A stretch of DNA of 64,000 nucleotides from Parafrankia discariae (GTDB lineage Bacteria; Actinomycetota; Actinomycetes; Frankiales; Frankiaceae), in the NCBI RefSeq assembly GCF_000373365.1, contig NZ_KB891209.1:39725-103724 (forward strand), given 5' to 3'. The first letter of the stretch is position 1, and each line of letters begins with the position of its first letter. This document shows, piece after piece, positions 25,972 to 34,608 of this stretch. The notes beneath the pieces were generated by a model. That model worked only from the letters and a program-made list of their open reading frames with translations, did no database searches and was not told the origin of the DNA. Position numbers and translations under genes: made by a program.

Positions 25972-26363
25972 GGGCGACCTCGTTCTGCGTTGCGGATCGG
26001 TGGATTGACACGCGGTGACGGATTCCCAGGCTATCCGGCGCCCGCGCCATGTGTAGCCCCTTCGCGGACGATGACACCGCGTGGCCGGGGCCCGACATCG
26101 TCCCCGGATGACCATGCCGATGTTCGTCCGACACCGGACAGTTCGTGGTCACCTGCGGAATATGAACCGTCTGTCCGGTAAGGCGAGTTCTTCCGGCGTC
26201 CCGGGACGTTACAGAAGACGCATCCGGGGCAGGACCGCCGTGCGCGTGTCTCGCAACGGTCGCGCCGCCGGACACAAGCGCACACGGCGCGCACCAGCGG
26301 ACGCACCAGCAGGAGCACACAACGCGCAACCAGAAAGAATCGATCGTTCGAGGAGTGAGCTCC
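25972..26363. other. Divergent spacer with inverted repeats, upstream of the cold-shock gene
   Basis: No gene is seen. ACCGGACAG (26133-26141) and CTGTCCGGT (26171-26179) form a perfect 9-bp inverted repeat over 29 nt. A perfect 12-bp palindrome CGTCCCGGGACG lies at 26197-26208. The segment 26300-26350 is less GC-rich than its surroundings. It may hold both divergent promoters and a structured cold-shock leader. Confidence 0.45.
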
Positions 26364-26591
26364 ATGTCGAAGCCCGACCGTGATCTCGACTTCCGTGACG
26401 CGGACGCTTTCGCCGAAGCCGAGGACAGCCGTCGCCGCGACGAGAACGCGCACGCCGACGGAGGTACCACCGACGCCGCGGCGATGCGGGAGGCCGACGG
26501 CCTCACGGCGTCGCCGAGTGAGGCCGCCGCCTACCGCGAGCACGTCGAACGGGGCGCCCGGCAGCAGGGTGAGGGCGCCCCGACCTTCTGA
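26364..26591 (+). CDS. Small acidic hypothetical protein
   Basis: 75 residues, rich in Ala, Asp, Glu and Arg with no hydrophobic segment (DLDFRDADAFAEAEDSRRRDEN). It is probably disordered. ATG 26364 follows AGGAG at 26351-26355 with ideal spacing, and codon use matches the high-GC background. I recognise no family. Confidence 0.6.
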   Translation: MSKPDRDLDFRDADAFAEAEDSRRRDENAHADGGTTDAAAMREADGLTASPSEAAAYREHVERGARQQGEGAPTF

Positions 26592-26636
26592 GGCGCCGGC
26601 CTCGCGCCCGAGTGTCGGACCGGCCCCCCCCGGGTG

Positions 26637-28097
26637 TCAGACCGGTTCGGTCTGGCGCCCGGGGGCGGGCAGGAGCTCGTTCATCGAGCCGGACCGGAAG
26701 CCCCGGGGATCCACCTCCGCGCGGGCGAACCCGGACTCGACGACCACCGAGACCAGATCAGGGCGGGCCGCCAGCGCGGCGACGTGGTCGGCGTCCACCT
26801 CGATCCGGGCGACGTCCCCCAGGTCACGCACCCGCAGGTCGCGTATGGGCAGGCCGGCGGCCGCCGTGGCCACCCGCAGCGCCGTCTCGGCCCGTTCCAC
26901 CCGGGCGAGCCGGGCCGGGCTGACCCGCACCCCGTAGGCGATCCGGCTGGCCAGGCAGGCCGCCGCGGGCTTGTCCCAGGTGGGCAGCCCCCAGGCCCGG
27001 GATGTGGCGCGCACCTGGGCCTTGGTCAGACCGGCGTCCAGCAGCGGTGTGCGCGCGCCCCTGCTGGCCGCCGCGCCGATGCCGGGCCGGAATCCGGCCC
27101 GGGCGTCGTCGGCGTTGGTGCCGGTCGCGACCTGGGCCAGACCCAGCTCGGCGGCCAGCGGCGTCAGGGTGTCGACGAGCTCGGACTTGCAGAAGTGGCA
27201 ACGGTCGGAGCCGTTGGCCTGATAGCCCTCGTGGCTCATCTCGTCGGTCGCCGGGAACAGGTGGCGCACCCCGAGCCCGGCGGCGAAGCGGCGGGCCGCG
27301 TCGAGCTCGGCCGCGGGCAGGGACGCCGACACGGCAGTGGCCGCGACCACGGCGTCGGGGCCGAGCTCCCGCACGGCGGCGGCGAGCAGGAAGGCGGAGT
27401 CCGCGCCGCCGGAGAAGGCGACCAGCACCGACTCGAGCTCGCCCAGCCGGGCGCGCAGCGTGTCCAGGCGCCGGCGGAGCACCTCGTCGGCCAGCCAGGC
27501 CGGGAAGGCCGCCAGGTCGGGCAGGACGACGTCCGCCCCGGCCGCGGCCAGCTCGTCCGGCGGGCAGGGGCCGGTGGGCACCGTGACGGCGGTGGCCCCG
27601 CCGGCGTGCGCGCCGCGGACGTCCCCGACGTGGTCGCCGACGAAGACGTCCACGCCGTGCTCCGCGATCGCCGCGCCCTTGGTCTCGGCGAACAGCCAGC
27701 CCACGACGTGGTCGGCCGTGATCCCGATGTGTTCCAGGCTGATCAGGGCCAGCGGCTCGCTCTTCGCGGTCACGACCACCACCCGTCCGCCGGCGTCGCG
27801 GACCGCCTCGACGGCCGCTGCGGCGTGCGGCATCGCGACGGAGAGCGGCACCGCGTGCACCGGGTAGAGCTCGCGGTAGCGGGCGGCCCGCGAGGCCACC
27901 TCGTCCGCCGGGAACCAGCGGGCGATCTCTTCCTCGAGCGGGGGGCCGAGCCGGCTCACGGCGGCCTCGCCGTCGATCGCGACGCCGGTCTCGGCGGCCA
28001 GCACGGCGAAGGTGGCGACGATCCCGCGGCGGGCGTCCAGCAGGGTCATGTCCAGGTCGAAACCGACGACCAGGGTGGATGTTCTCCAGGGGGACAC
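26637..28097 (-). CDS. larE: HAD-like hydrolase fused to LarE-type PP-loop sulfur transferase
   Basis: 486 residues in two parts. Residues 8-200 are a HAD phosphatase: FDLDMTLLD with Asp14/Asp16, VVVVTAKS at 107-113, Lys140 and VGDHVGD at 154-160. Residues 215-486 are a LarE-like PP-loop protein: FSGGADSAF with SGGxDS at 229-234, NGSDRCHFCK with Cys300 and Cys303, GTNADD, ACLASR with Cys381, and GFRSGSMNE. LarE adenylates a nicotinate-derived mononucleotide and donates sulfur for the nickel-pincer nucleotide cofactor. Three Cys are compatible with the Fe-S form of LarE, an inference. A fused HAD is not part of characterised LarE proteins. larB is at 48558-49385. Confidence 0.85.
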   Translation of the reverse strand: MSPWRTSTLVVGFDLDMTLLDARRGIVATFAVLAAETGVAIDGEAAVSRLGPPLEEEIARWFPADEVASRAARYRELYPVHAVPLSVAMPHAAAAVEAVRDAGGRVVVVTAKSEPLALISLEHIGITADHVVGWLFAETKGAAIAEHGVDVFVGDHVGDVRGAHAGGATAVTVPTGPCPPDELAAAGADVVLPDLAAFPAWLADEVLRRRLDTLRARLGELESVLVAFSGGADSAFLLAAAVRELGPDAVVAATAVSASLPAAELDAARRFAAGLGVRHLFPATDEMSHEGYQANGSDRCHFCKSELVDTLTPLAAELGLAQVATGTNADDARAGFRPGIGAAASRGARTPLLDAGLTKAQVRATSRAWGLPTWDKPAAACLASRIAYGVRVSPARLARVERAETALRVATAAAGLPIRDLRVRDLGDVARIEVDADHVAALAARPDLVSVVVESGFARAEVDPRGFRSGSMNELLPAPGRQTEPV

Positions 28098-28155
28098 CCG
28101 GCGAGCCTAACCAGCCCGGCGGACGAGCCGCCGAAAGCCGGTAGGGTCCGCGGGT

Positions 28156-28413
28156 GTGACCAGGGTTGTGGTGGATGTGATGCTCAAGCCGGAGATCCTC
28201 GACCCGCAGGGCCAGGCGGTGCTCACGGCGCTGCCGCGCCTGGGCGTGGCCGGGATCAGCGGCGTGCGCCAGGGCAAGCGTTTCGAGCTGGACCTGGACG
28301 GCGAGGCCGACGCCGAGGCGCTGACGCGCATCGAGCACCTCGCCGCGACGCTGCTGGCGAACCCGGTGATCGAGGACTACGTCATCCGGGTGGAGTCAGC
28401 CCGGGTCGACTAG
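28156..28413 (+). CDS. purS: Phosphoribosylformylglycinamidine synthase subunit PurS
   Basis: 85 residues, standard PurS length, beginning with GTG 28156 (TRVVVDVMLKPEILDPQG) and including GVRQGKRFELDLDG. PurS bridges PurL and PurQ in the four-step purine enzyme complex that converts FGAR to FGAM. It is alone here: purL lies at 34609-37008 and purQ at 40779-41492, both on the other strand. Confidence 0.93.
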   Translation: MTRVVVDVMLKPEILDPQGQAVLTALPRLGVAGISGVRQGKRFELDLDGEADAEALTRIEHLAATLLANPVIEDYVIRVESARVD

Positions 28414-28425
28414 CCCGGGCGGAAG

Positions 28426-28467
28426 CCGCTCGGGTGGAGCCGCGGCCCCGCGGCCCCACCCGAGCGG
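28426..28467. terminator. Bidirectional terminator between purS and the rhodanese gene
   Basis: Perfect 12-bp arms CCGCTCGGGTGG and CCACCCGAGCGG enclose 18 nt that themselves contain CCGCGG repeats. It lies between convergent stops at 28413 and 28481. Confidence 0.7.
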
Positions 28468-28480
28468 TTCAGCGCGCGTT

Positions 28481-28831
28481 CTAGAGCACGGTGGGGGCGA
28501 GCGGGGTCTCGCTGACCATGGGGCGGCCGGCGGCCTGCCAGCCCATCATCCCGTCCACGAGGTTGCGGGCCTGCCAGCCCTCACGGGCCAGGTGCGCGGT
28601 GACGGCGGCCGAGCGGCTGCCGGAGCGGCACACCACGACGATCTCCCGCTCCCGGGGGACCTCGCCGATGCGGGCCAGGAAGTCGCCCATCGGGATGTGG
28701 ACCGCGCCGTCGATGTGACCGGCGGCCCACTCGTCGGGCTCGCGCACGTCGACGAGCAGCGGCCCGCCCTCGGTGGGGAGGTTGACGGGAAGCTCCGTCA
28801 CGTTCACGGTCGGTATCTGCTGGGGACTCAC
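28481..28831 (-). CDS. Rhodanese-like domain protein
   Basis: 116 residues, a single rhodanese domain. The active-site loop is CRSGSRSAAV (Cys near residue 69) after the conserved VDVREPDEWAAGHIDGAVHIPM. It probably transfers sulfur, or serves as a sulfur carrier partner, in the cytoplasm. It is about 380 bp from the LarE gene across purS, but on the same strand, which is suggestive and not proof of a link. GTG 28831 start. Confidence 0.9.
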   Translation of the reverse strand: MSPQQIPTVNVTELPVNLPTEGGPLLVDVREPDEWAAGHIDGAVHIPMGDFLARIGEVPREREIVVVCRSGSRSAAVTAHLAREGWQARNLVDGMMGWQAAGRPMVSETPLAPTVL

Positions 28832-28883
28832 AGCGCCATCCTGCCACCCGCCGCGGGGCTCGGCGGATGCGGCGTGGCGCTGG

Positions 28884-29795
28884 CTACCCGTCGGTGGCCA
28901 GGGCGGTGGCCATCAGGGCGCCGGCGGGCAGCTCCGGGACGAGCCCGGCGGCGGCGGCGCGCCCGAGCAGCTCCCGGACGGCGGTGAAGCCCTCGTCGCC
29001 CAGGTCGAGGGTGAAGTCGTTGACGTAGAGCTCGACGTGGGCGTCGACGACCTCGGGGGCCATCTCCTGCGCGTGCTCGATCACGAAGGACGCGCTGGCG
29101 GCCCGGTCGGCGAAGGCCGCGGCCACGCTGGCCCGCACGGCGGCCGCCAGCGCGGAGGTGTCGAGCTCGCGCCGGGCCAGGATGGCGCCGAGCGGGATCG
29201 GCAGCCCCGTCCGGCCCTCCCACCAGTCACCGAGGTCCGCCACCGCGGTCAGCCCGTAGGACGGGTAGGTGAACCGCGATTCGTGGATGACCAGCCCGGC
29301 GTCGTACTGGCCGTCCCGGACGGCGGGCATGATCTGGTCGAACGGCACGACGCTGGTCGAGCCGACGCCGAGCTGTTCGGCCCACAGCCGGAACAGCAGG
29401 TAGGCGGTGGTGCGGGTGCCCGGGATGGCGACCGAGGCGCCGCGCAGGTCCGTTCGCCCGGCGGTCAGGACGAGCGGCCCGCACCCGCGGCCGAGCGCGC
29501 TGCCGGCGCTGAGCAGCGAGTAGCGGTCGAGCAGCCACGGCAGGGCCGCGTAGGAGACCTTGACCAGGTCGTCCCGGCCGTCTGCGGCGCGGGCGTTCAG
29601 TACGTCGATGTCGGCGAAGGTCGTCGACACCGCCGGCGCGCCCGGGATCAGCCCGTGGATGAGCGCGTGGAAGGCGAAGGTGTCGTTCGGGCACGGCGAG
29701 ATGGCGAGCGTCAGCCGGTCCGTCGCCGGACCGGCCGAGGTCGGTGCTCCGCTCTCGCTCCCGATGGCCTTGCTCCCGATCGGCGGCGTGCTCAT
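28884..29795 (-). CDS. mqnD: 1,4-dihydroxy-6-naphthoate synthase MqnD
   Basis: 303 residues from ATG 29795, preceded by AGGAGG. The periplasmic-binding-protein-like fold of the MqnA/MqnD family is seen in LAISPCPNDTFAFHALIHG, VSYAALPWLLDRYSLL and VIHESRFTYPSYGL. The SPCPNDTF signature favours MqnD over MqnA. It converts cyclic de-hypoxanthine futalosine to dihydroxynaphthoate in the futalosine route to menaquinone. mqnB is 38 bp upstream on the same strand; mqnA and mqnC are not in the window. Confidence 0.92.
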   Translation of the reverse strand: MSTPPIGSKAIGSESGAPTSAGPATDRLTLAISPCPNDTFAFHALIHGLIPGAPAVSTTFADIDVLNARAADGRDDLVKVSYAALPWLLDRYSLLSAGSALGRGCGPLVLTAGRTDLRGASVAIPGTRTTAYLLFRLWAEQLGVGSTSVVPFDQIMPAVRDGQYDAGLVIHESRFTYPSYGLTAVADLGDWWEGRTGLPIPLGAILARRELDTSALAAAVRASVAAAFADRAASASFVIEHAQEMAPEVVDAHVELYVNDFTLDLGDEGFTAVRELLGRAAAAGLVPELPAGALMATALATDG

Positions 29796-29833
29796 GCGCG
29801 ACCTCCTGGTCCGTTGCCTCCCGGGGGCCCGGG

Positions 29834-30775
29834 CTAGCCCGTCGGCCCCGAATCCTTCTCCGCGCGGGGGGCGGGTACCAGGCCCTCCGGGTGTGCCACG
29901 AGCGCCGCCGCGGCGGTGCGCAGGCTGGCCAGGGCGGCCTGCGTGTTCCAGGCCGTGCGGTCCCGGCGCCCGACCGGGTTGCTGATGGCGCGGATCTCCG
30001 TCGCCGGAACACCGAACGCGCCCGCGGCGATCCCGACGGCGTACCCCTCCATCGCCTCGGCGACCGGATCGAGCCGCGCGGTGAGCGCGGCGGCCCGCCG
30101 TTCCGTCCCGGTCACGGTCGACACACTGAGGACGGTTCCGCTGACGATTCTGCGCCCGGTGATGTCGAGAACGGCCGTCAGCCGCCGGACGAGATCGGCG
30201 TCGGGCTGCAGAGTCGACGAGCCGAGGCCGAGGTCGTCCATGGTCAGGAAGGCACCGGCCGCCACCGGGCCGGGCGGTGGGCCGGGCTGGTGCGGGGGTG
30301 CCCCCGCCGGGTGGAAGCCCAGGTTGCGGTCCATCTCGTTGACCCGGACCGGGGCGGCCGCCTCGGCCGGCTCGTCGAGGCCGGACTCGGCGCCGAGGTC
30401 CGCGGCGACCATCCGGTCGGCGATCACCAGGTCGCCGATCTCGGCCCAGCCGCGGAAGCCGCCCGCGATCCCCATCGAGAGGACCAGCCCGAACGGCTCG
30501 CCGGCCGCGCTCGCGACCGACAGGGCGACGGCCGTCCCGGCCGCGGACGCCGGACCGGCCGGGCCGGCGGCGAGGACCGTCACCGGACCGCGTCGGCGTC
30601 CGACGTAGGGCCCGAGGGTCGAGGTGGTCAGCAACTGCCGGTCCCAGTCGGGCGAGACCAGGCCGCCGGGCCCGGACGGAGTGCGCGAGCGGCCGCGCGA
30701 CCAGCTCCCCATCAGACCGGCGCACACCGCGTCCGCCTCGGCGTTCACCGCGGTGACGATGAGGGTGCGGGTCAT
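29834..30775 (-). CDS. mqnB: Futalosine hydrolase MqnB
   Basis: 313 residues from ATG 30775 (MTRTLIVTAVNAEADAV), longer than the usual ~220-250 because of a Pro-rich insertion (HPAGAPPHQPGPPPGP). Nucleosidase-family motifs are GLVLSMGIAGGF, LGAESGLDEP and AEAMEGYAVGIAAG, the last carrying the catalytic Glu-Met-Glu-like segment. It releases hypoxanthine from futalosine. It forms a two-gene unit with mqnD. Confidence 0.9.
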   Translation of the reverse strand: MTRTLIVTAVNAEADAVCAGLMGSWSRGRSRTPSGPGGLVSPDWDRQLLTTSTLGPYVGRRRGPVTVLAAGPAGPASAAGTAVALSVASAAGEPFGLVLSMGIAGGFRGWAEIGDLVIADRMVAADLGAESGLDEPAEAAAPVRVNEMDRNLGFHPAGAPPHQPGPPPGPVAAGAFLTMDDLGLGSSTLQPDADLVRRLTAVLDITGRRIVSGTVLSVSTVTGTERRAAALTARLDPVAEAMEGYAVGIAAGAFGVPATEIRAISNPVGRRDRTAWNTQAALASLRTAAAALVAHPEGLVPAPRAEKDSGPTG

Positions 30776-31019
30776 GACCTGCTCAAGATCATGGTTTGGA
30801 CGTGTCCTCGTCTTCCGTCGCGCCGTTGGGGCGCCGGTCTGCGACCAGGCCACCGTGCCGGACGGCGAGGTGACGGCACGATCCCTGTGATGTGGTGCAA
30901 ACCGGACTTAGTTGACGGACCCTAGCACCGCGATCGACCCTCCGTGGTTCCGCGCACCCGCTGTGAGTTGCCGCTCACGGTAATCCCCGGGCGTGGTGGG
31001 CCGCCCGCCGCGCGGCGGC

Positions 31020-32945
31020 TCATCGTGACCGGTCGTGGCGCCAGCGGCCGCGGCGGGCGGAGCCGTCCGGGGGGTCGGGATCCTCCAGCGTCCGCGGCAC
31101 CGCCGGGGCGGCCCCGCCGGGCGGCGGCGGCCCGGCCACCCCCGGCTGCTCGGAGTTCCGCTGGTAGGGCTGCTGGTAGGCATGGTGCAGGTGCGGCGCC
31201 GGGCCGTGCGCGCCGCCAGTGCCCTCGGCCGCAGCCGGTGTGGGGACGGGCGGGTGCCCCAGCGGATTCGTGGCGTCGGGATCGCGGCCGGCCCACTGCC
31301 CACCGCCGGGCCCCCGCCAACTGACCGGGACGTCGGCCCGCGGATCGGGGGCGTACCAGCCGTTCATGGAACCGGCGGGCACCGCACCCGCACCCGTCGC
31401 CGGGCCGACCGCCGTGGGATCGGCCGCCGCCGGGCCGGCCGCTGTCGGGCCGACAGCCATGGGACCGGCCGCTGTCGGGGTGACGGCTGTCGGGGTGACG
31501 GCTGCCGTGGGGCCGACCGCTGTCGGGTCCGCCGGCGCGGGGCTGACCGGTGGGGGACCGACCGCGGTGGGGTCGGTCCCTGTGGGATCGGCGACAGCGT
31601 GACCGGCCGTCGCGTAGTCGGCTGCCGCGTAGTCGGCCGCCGGGTGGCCGGTGGTCTCCCGGGTCGTGGGCTGGTGGCGCTCGCGGGCCTGGCGCCGGGC
31701 CTCCCGCAACGCCCGGGACTGCAGGACGAGAGCCAGCCCGACCACCGCCGCGGCGAGCGCGAAACCGAGCGTGCCGGGCATCTCGATCAGGCCGAACGCG
31801 CCGCCGGTCACCCAGCCGAGCTGCAACGCCGTCTCGGAGCGGGCGAAGGCCGAGCCCCGGGTGTCCTCGACGATGTCGCGCTGGATTATGGCGTCCAGCG
31901 CCAGCTTGGCCATCGAGCCCGCCGTCATCGCCAGCAGGGCCGCGACCAGCGAGGTCAGGCGGGTGTACGTGACCGCGGCGACCAGGCATCCGCCCGCCGC
32001 CAGCAGCAGGCCCAGCATGAGGATTCCCTCGGGGCGCCGGCGCCCGAGCCGCCCGCCGATGAGAACGCCTATTCCGCTGCCGATTCCCGCCGTCGCCGCG
32101 AGGGCGCCGAGCCACAGGTTGTTGCCGCCGTTCGTCCGCAGCAGGAAGGCGAGGTAGAAGGTGAGGAAGCCCACCAGTCCGCGCAGGACCAGCGTCGCCC
32201 GCAGCGCCACGGGCAGCGCCCCGAGCGCCGCGGCGAACCGGGTGCGCAGGCTGCCCCGCCGGCGTGGGCCGGTGAGTTCGCGCAGCGTCCGCTCCCCGGC
32301 CGCCGAGTCGACGTGGCCGGGCAGGTTGAAGGCCAGCAGCACCCCGGCCATGTAGACCAGCGCGCACACCCGCAGGACCCACGGATAGCCGACGAACGGG
32401 ATGTTGGCCAGCCCGAGGCCGACCGGGGCGACGATCGAGCCGGCGACGATGTTGACCAGGGAGATCCGCGAATTGACCTTGACCAGAGTCATCTCCGGTG
32501 GCGTCACCCGCGGCACGACGGCGCTGCGGGCGACGCCGAACGCCCGGGACAGGACGAGCAGGCCGAGGGCGAGCGGGTAGACCGCGAGCCCGTCCAGCGC
32601 GCCGGCGAGCTGCCAGGCCAGCAGGCACCGCCCGAGGCAGATGGCCGCGAGCGCGGTGCGCCGCCCGTAGGCCACCCGGTCCAGCAACGGCCCCACGACC
32701 GGTGCCAGCAGGGCGAACGGCACCATGGTGATCAGGAGGTAGAGCGCCACCTTCGACCGGGCCTCGCCGGTCGGCACCGCGAAGAACAGCGAGCCGGCCA
32801 GCGCCACCGTTACGAGCGCGTCGCCCGCCGCGTTGACGAATGACAACTCGGTCAGCGAGGACAGCCCGGACTGTTGCGCGCCGTCGCGGCGAATGGTCGC
32901 ACGCAGGCGGTGGAGTCCTTCAGTGAGCGTGCTTCCCGGCTTCAC
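31020..32945 (-). CDS. MFS transporter with repetitive C-terminal tail
   Basis: 641 residues from GTG 32945. Twelve likely membrane helices fill the first ~410 residues (LLITMVPFALLAPVVGPLLDRVAYGRRTAL in the first half; GIGSGIGVLIGGRLGRRRPEG in the second), as in MFS_1 exporters. The cytoplasmic tail of about 225 residues holds many imperfect Ala-Val-Gly-Pro-Thr-Ala units (coded 31380-31620) and a Pro-rich end. The substrate is unknown. It is divergent from the DUF3027 gene. An in-frame start at 33116 would overlap that gene and is rejected. Confidence 0.85.
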   Translation of the reverse strand: MKPGSTLTEGLHRLRATIRRDGAQQSGLSSLTELSFVNAAGDALVTVALAGSLFFAVPTGEARSKVALYLLITMVPFALLAPVVGPLLDRVAYGRRTALAAICLGRCLLAWQLAGALDGLAVYPLALGLLVLSRAFGVARSAVVPRVTPPEMTLVKVNSRISLVNIVAGSIVAPVGLGLANIPFVGYPWVLRVCALVYMAGVLLAFNLPGHVDSAAGERTLRELTGPRRRGSLRTRFAAALGALPVALRATLVLRGLVGFLTFYLAFLLRTNGGNNLWLGALAATAGIGSGIGVLIGGRLGRRRPEGILMLGLLLAAGGCLVAAVTYTRLTSLVAALLAMTAGSMAKLALDAIIQRDIVEDTRGSAFARSETALQLGWVTGGAFGLIEMPGTLGFALAAAVVGLALVLQSRALREARRQARERHQPTTRETTGHPAADYAAADYATAGHAVADPTGTDPTAVGPPPVSPAPADPTAVGPTAAVTPTAVTPTAAGPMAVGPTAAGPAAADPTAVGPATGAGAVPAGSMNGWYAPDPRADVPVSWRGPGGGQWAGRDPDATNPLGHPPVPTPAAAEGTGGAHGPAPHLHHAYQQPYQRNSEQPGVAGPPPPGGAAPAVPRTLEDPDPPDGSARRGRWRHDRSR

Positions 32946-33117
32946 TCTGCCGAGTGTCCTCGCCGGTACCGCTCGAGACCACGACCACATCGGGCGGGGC
33001 GACCGTCGGTGGGTGAGAATACGTGCCGTGGAAGCACTAGAAGTTCGTTCCGAGTCGGCTGGGGCCCGTGGGTCCCGGGGTTCGTCGGATGGTGCCGGCG
33101 TTCCCCCCGCTGGCACT

Positions 33118-34371
33118 GTGACGGATCACAGTGAGGCCACGGCGCCGTCCCCCGTGGACGACAAGCCACGCCGGCCCGTGCGCCGGTCATCGCGGCGCGC
33201 CCGGGCGGCAGCGGCCGAGCCCACCCCCGCGACGCCCCCCGAGGCCCCGGCCGGGCAGCACGCCACCGGGCAGCCCGCGTCTGCCGAGGCCGAGCCCACG
33301 CCTGCTGAGCCCGCGCCTGCGGGGGCCGCGGGCACGTCTGTCGAGGCGGCGCGCGGGTCCGGCGCCGACGCGCCGGCCGACGTGTCCGTCGGCGTTCCGG
33401 CCGGTGTGGTGTCGGAGCACGAAAGGGCGGTGCCCGAGAGATCCGGGCCCGAAACCCCCGGGCCCGACGCCGGGCCCGACGTCCCTGCGACGCGGGCGCG
33501 GGTCGCGCGGTCGGGCCGCCTGCTGCGGGAGCCCGTCCTCGACTCGGTGTGCGCCGGCGCGGTGGATCTCGCCCGTGCCGCGGCCGAGGAGGAGGCCGAC
33601 TCGCCGGCCGAGGTCGGCCGGCACCTCGGTGTCGAGGCCGAGGCGGAGCGGCTCGTCCTGCACCGGTTCGAGTGCCTCTCCCGGGCCTACGTCGGCTGGA
33701 CCTGGACCGTCGTCGTCGCCCGCGCGTCGCGCATCCGGAAGGCGACCGTCAACGACGTCGTGCTGACGCCGGGCGAGGGCGCGGTGCTCGCCCCGGCCTG
33801 GGTGCCCTGGTCCGAGCGCCTGCGCCCGGGCGACGTCGGGGTGGGTGACCTGCTCCCGACGGCCGTCGACGACCCCCGGCTGGCGCTGCGGGCGAGTGAC
33901 GCGGAGGAGATCGAGGACCCCGAGCCCTGGATGGGGCCCGGCATCGGCCGCCCGCGGATGCTGTCGGCCGTCGGCCGTGAGGAGGCCGCGGAGCGCTGGT
34001 ACGGCGGTGACTCCGGGCCGGACGCCTCCATCGCCAAGGTGGCACCGGCGACCTGCCTCACCTGCGGCTTCCACGTCCGGCTCGTCGGCGCGCTCGGCCG
34101 CCTGTTCGGGGTGTGCGCGAACGAGCTCGCCCCGGACGACGCCCGGGTCACGGCCGTCGACCACGGCTGCGGCGCCCACTCGGAGGCGCTGGTCGCGCCC
34201 TCGGCGCATCCGGAGTCGGTCCCCTTCGACGAGGACCCCTCCGACCTGACCCCGACCGACATCGAACTGGTCGGGGTGGCCGCCCACTCCCCGGGCTCGG
34301 TCCCCGACCAGCCCTCCGGCCGCGCCGACACCGACACCGATCCCGGCCCGGAGCCCTACGGCCACTCCTGA
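33118..34371 (+). CDS. DUF3027 family protein
   Basis: 417 residues. A disordered N-terminus rich in Ala, Pro and Glu (about 130 residues) precedes the DUF3027 domain: VCAGAVDLARAAAEEEADSPAEVG, FECLSRAYVGWTWTVVVARA and WVPWSERLRPGDVGVGDLLP. A Cys-containing end follows (ATCLTCGF, FGVCANELAPDD, VDHGCGAHSEA), likely a zinc site. Function is unknown; the family is restricted to actinobacteria and neighbours cold-shock and mqn genes there. Start uncertain: GTG 33118 or GTG 33028, neither with a clear ribosome-binding site. Confidence 0.85.
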   Translation: MTDHSEATAPSPVDDKPRRPVRRSSRRARAAAAEPTPATPPEAPAGQHATGQPASAEAEPTPAEPAPAGAAGTSVEAARGSGADAPADVSVGVPAGVVSEHERAVPERSGPETPGPDAGPDVPATRARVARSGRLLREPVLDSVCAGAVDLARAAAEEEADSPAEVGRHLGVEAEAERLVLHRFECLSRAYVGWTWTVVVARASRIRKATVNDVVLTPGEGAVLAPAWVPWSERLRPGDVGVGDLLPTAVDDPRLALRASDAEEIEDPEPWMGPGIGRPRMLSAVGREEAAERWYGGDSGPDASIAKVAPATCLTCGFHVRLVGALGRLFGVCANELAPDDARVTAVDHGCGAHSEALVAPSAHPESVPFDEDPSDLTPTDIELVGVAAHSPGSVPDQPSGRADTDTDPGPEPYGHS

Positions 34372-34440
34372 ACGAGCGCGCGGCCTCCGCCTGGCGGGCC
34401 TGGCGGCGGAGGCCCCCGGTCGGCTTCTGGTGCTCGGCTA

Positions 34441-34528
34441 CTCGCCTTTTGGTTTCCTTCTCGCCGTTTCGGTACCTGCTTCCGGCGGAAGCCGGTCCTG
34501 AACGGCGAGAAGGATGTCAAAGGGCGAG
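34441..34528. terminator. Nested inverted repeat between convergent DUF3027 and purL genes
   Basis: Outer arms CTCGCCTTTTG (34441-34451) and CAAAGGGCGAG (34518-34528) pair with one G-U. Inner perfect 14-bp arms TCCTTCTCGCCGTT (34455-34468) and AACGGCGAGAAGGA (34501-34514) enclose a third small stem CTTCC-GGC-GGAAG (34479-34491). A T-run lies beyond, at 34550-34555. It is probably a bidirectional terminator, unusually elaborate. Confidence 0.7.
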
Positions 34529-34608
34529 AAGGCTGCCCCGATATCTGGATTTTTTGTCCGATAGATGGTGATCCGGCGCCACCGGATCGGGCAGGTCGGG
34601 CCTTCTAC

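Noticed and set aside
26005..26010. TTGACA as a promoter on the plus strand
   Set aside because: It lies in the cold-shock gene's leader in antisense orientation and has no matching -10 at 16-18 bp.
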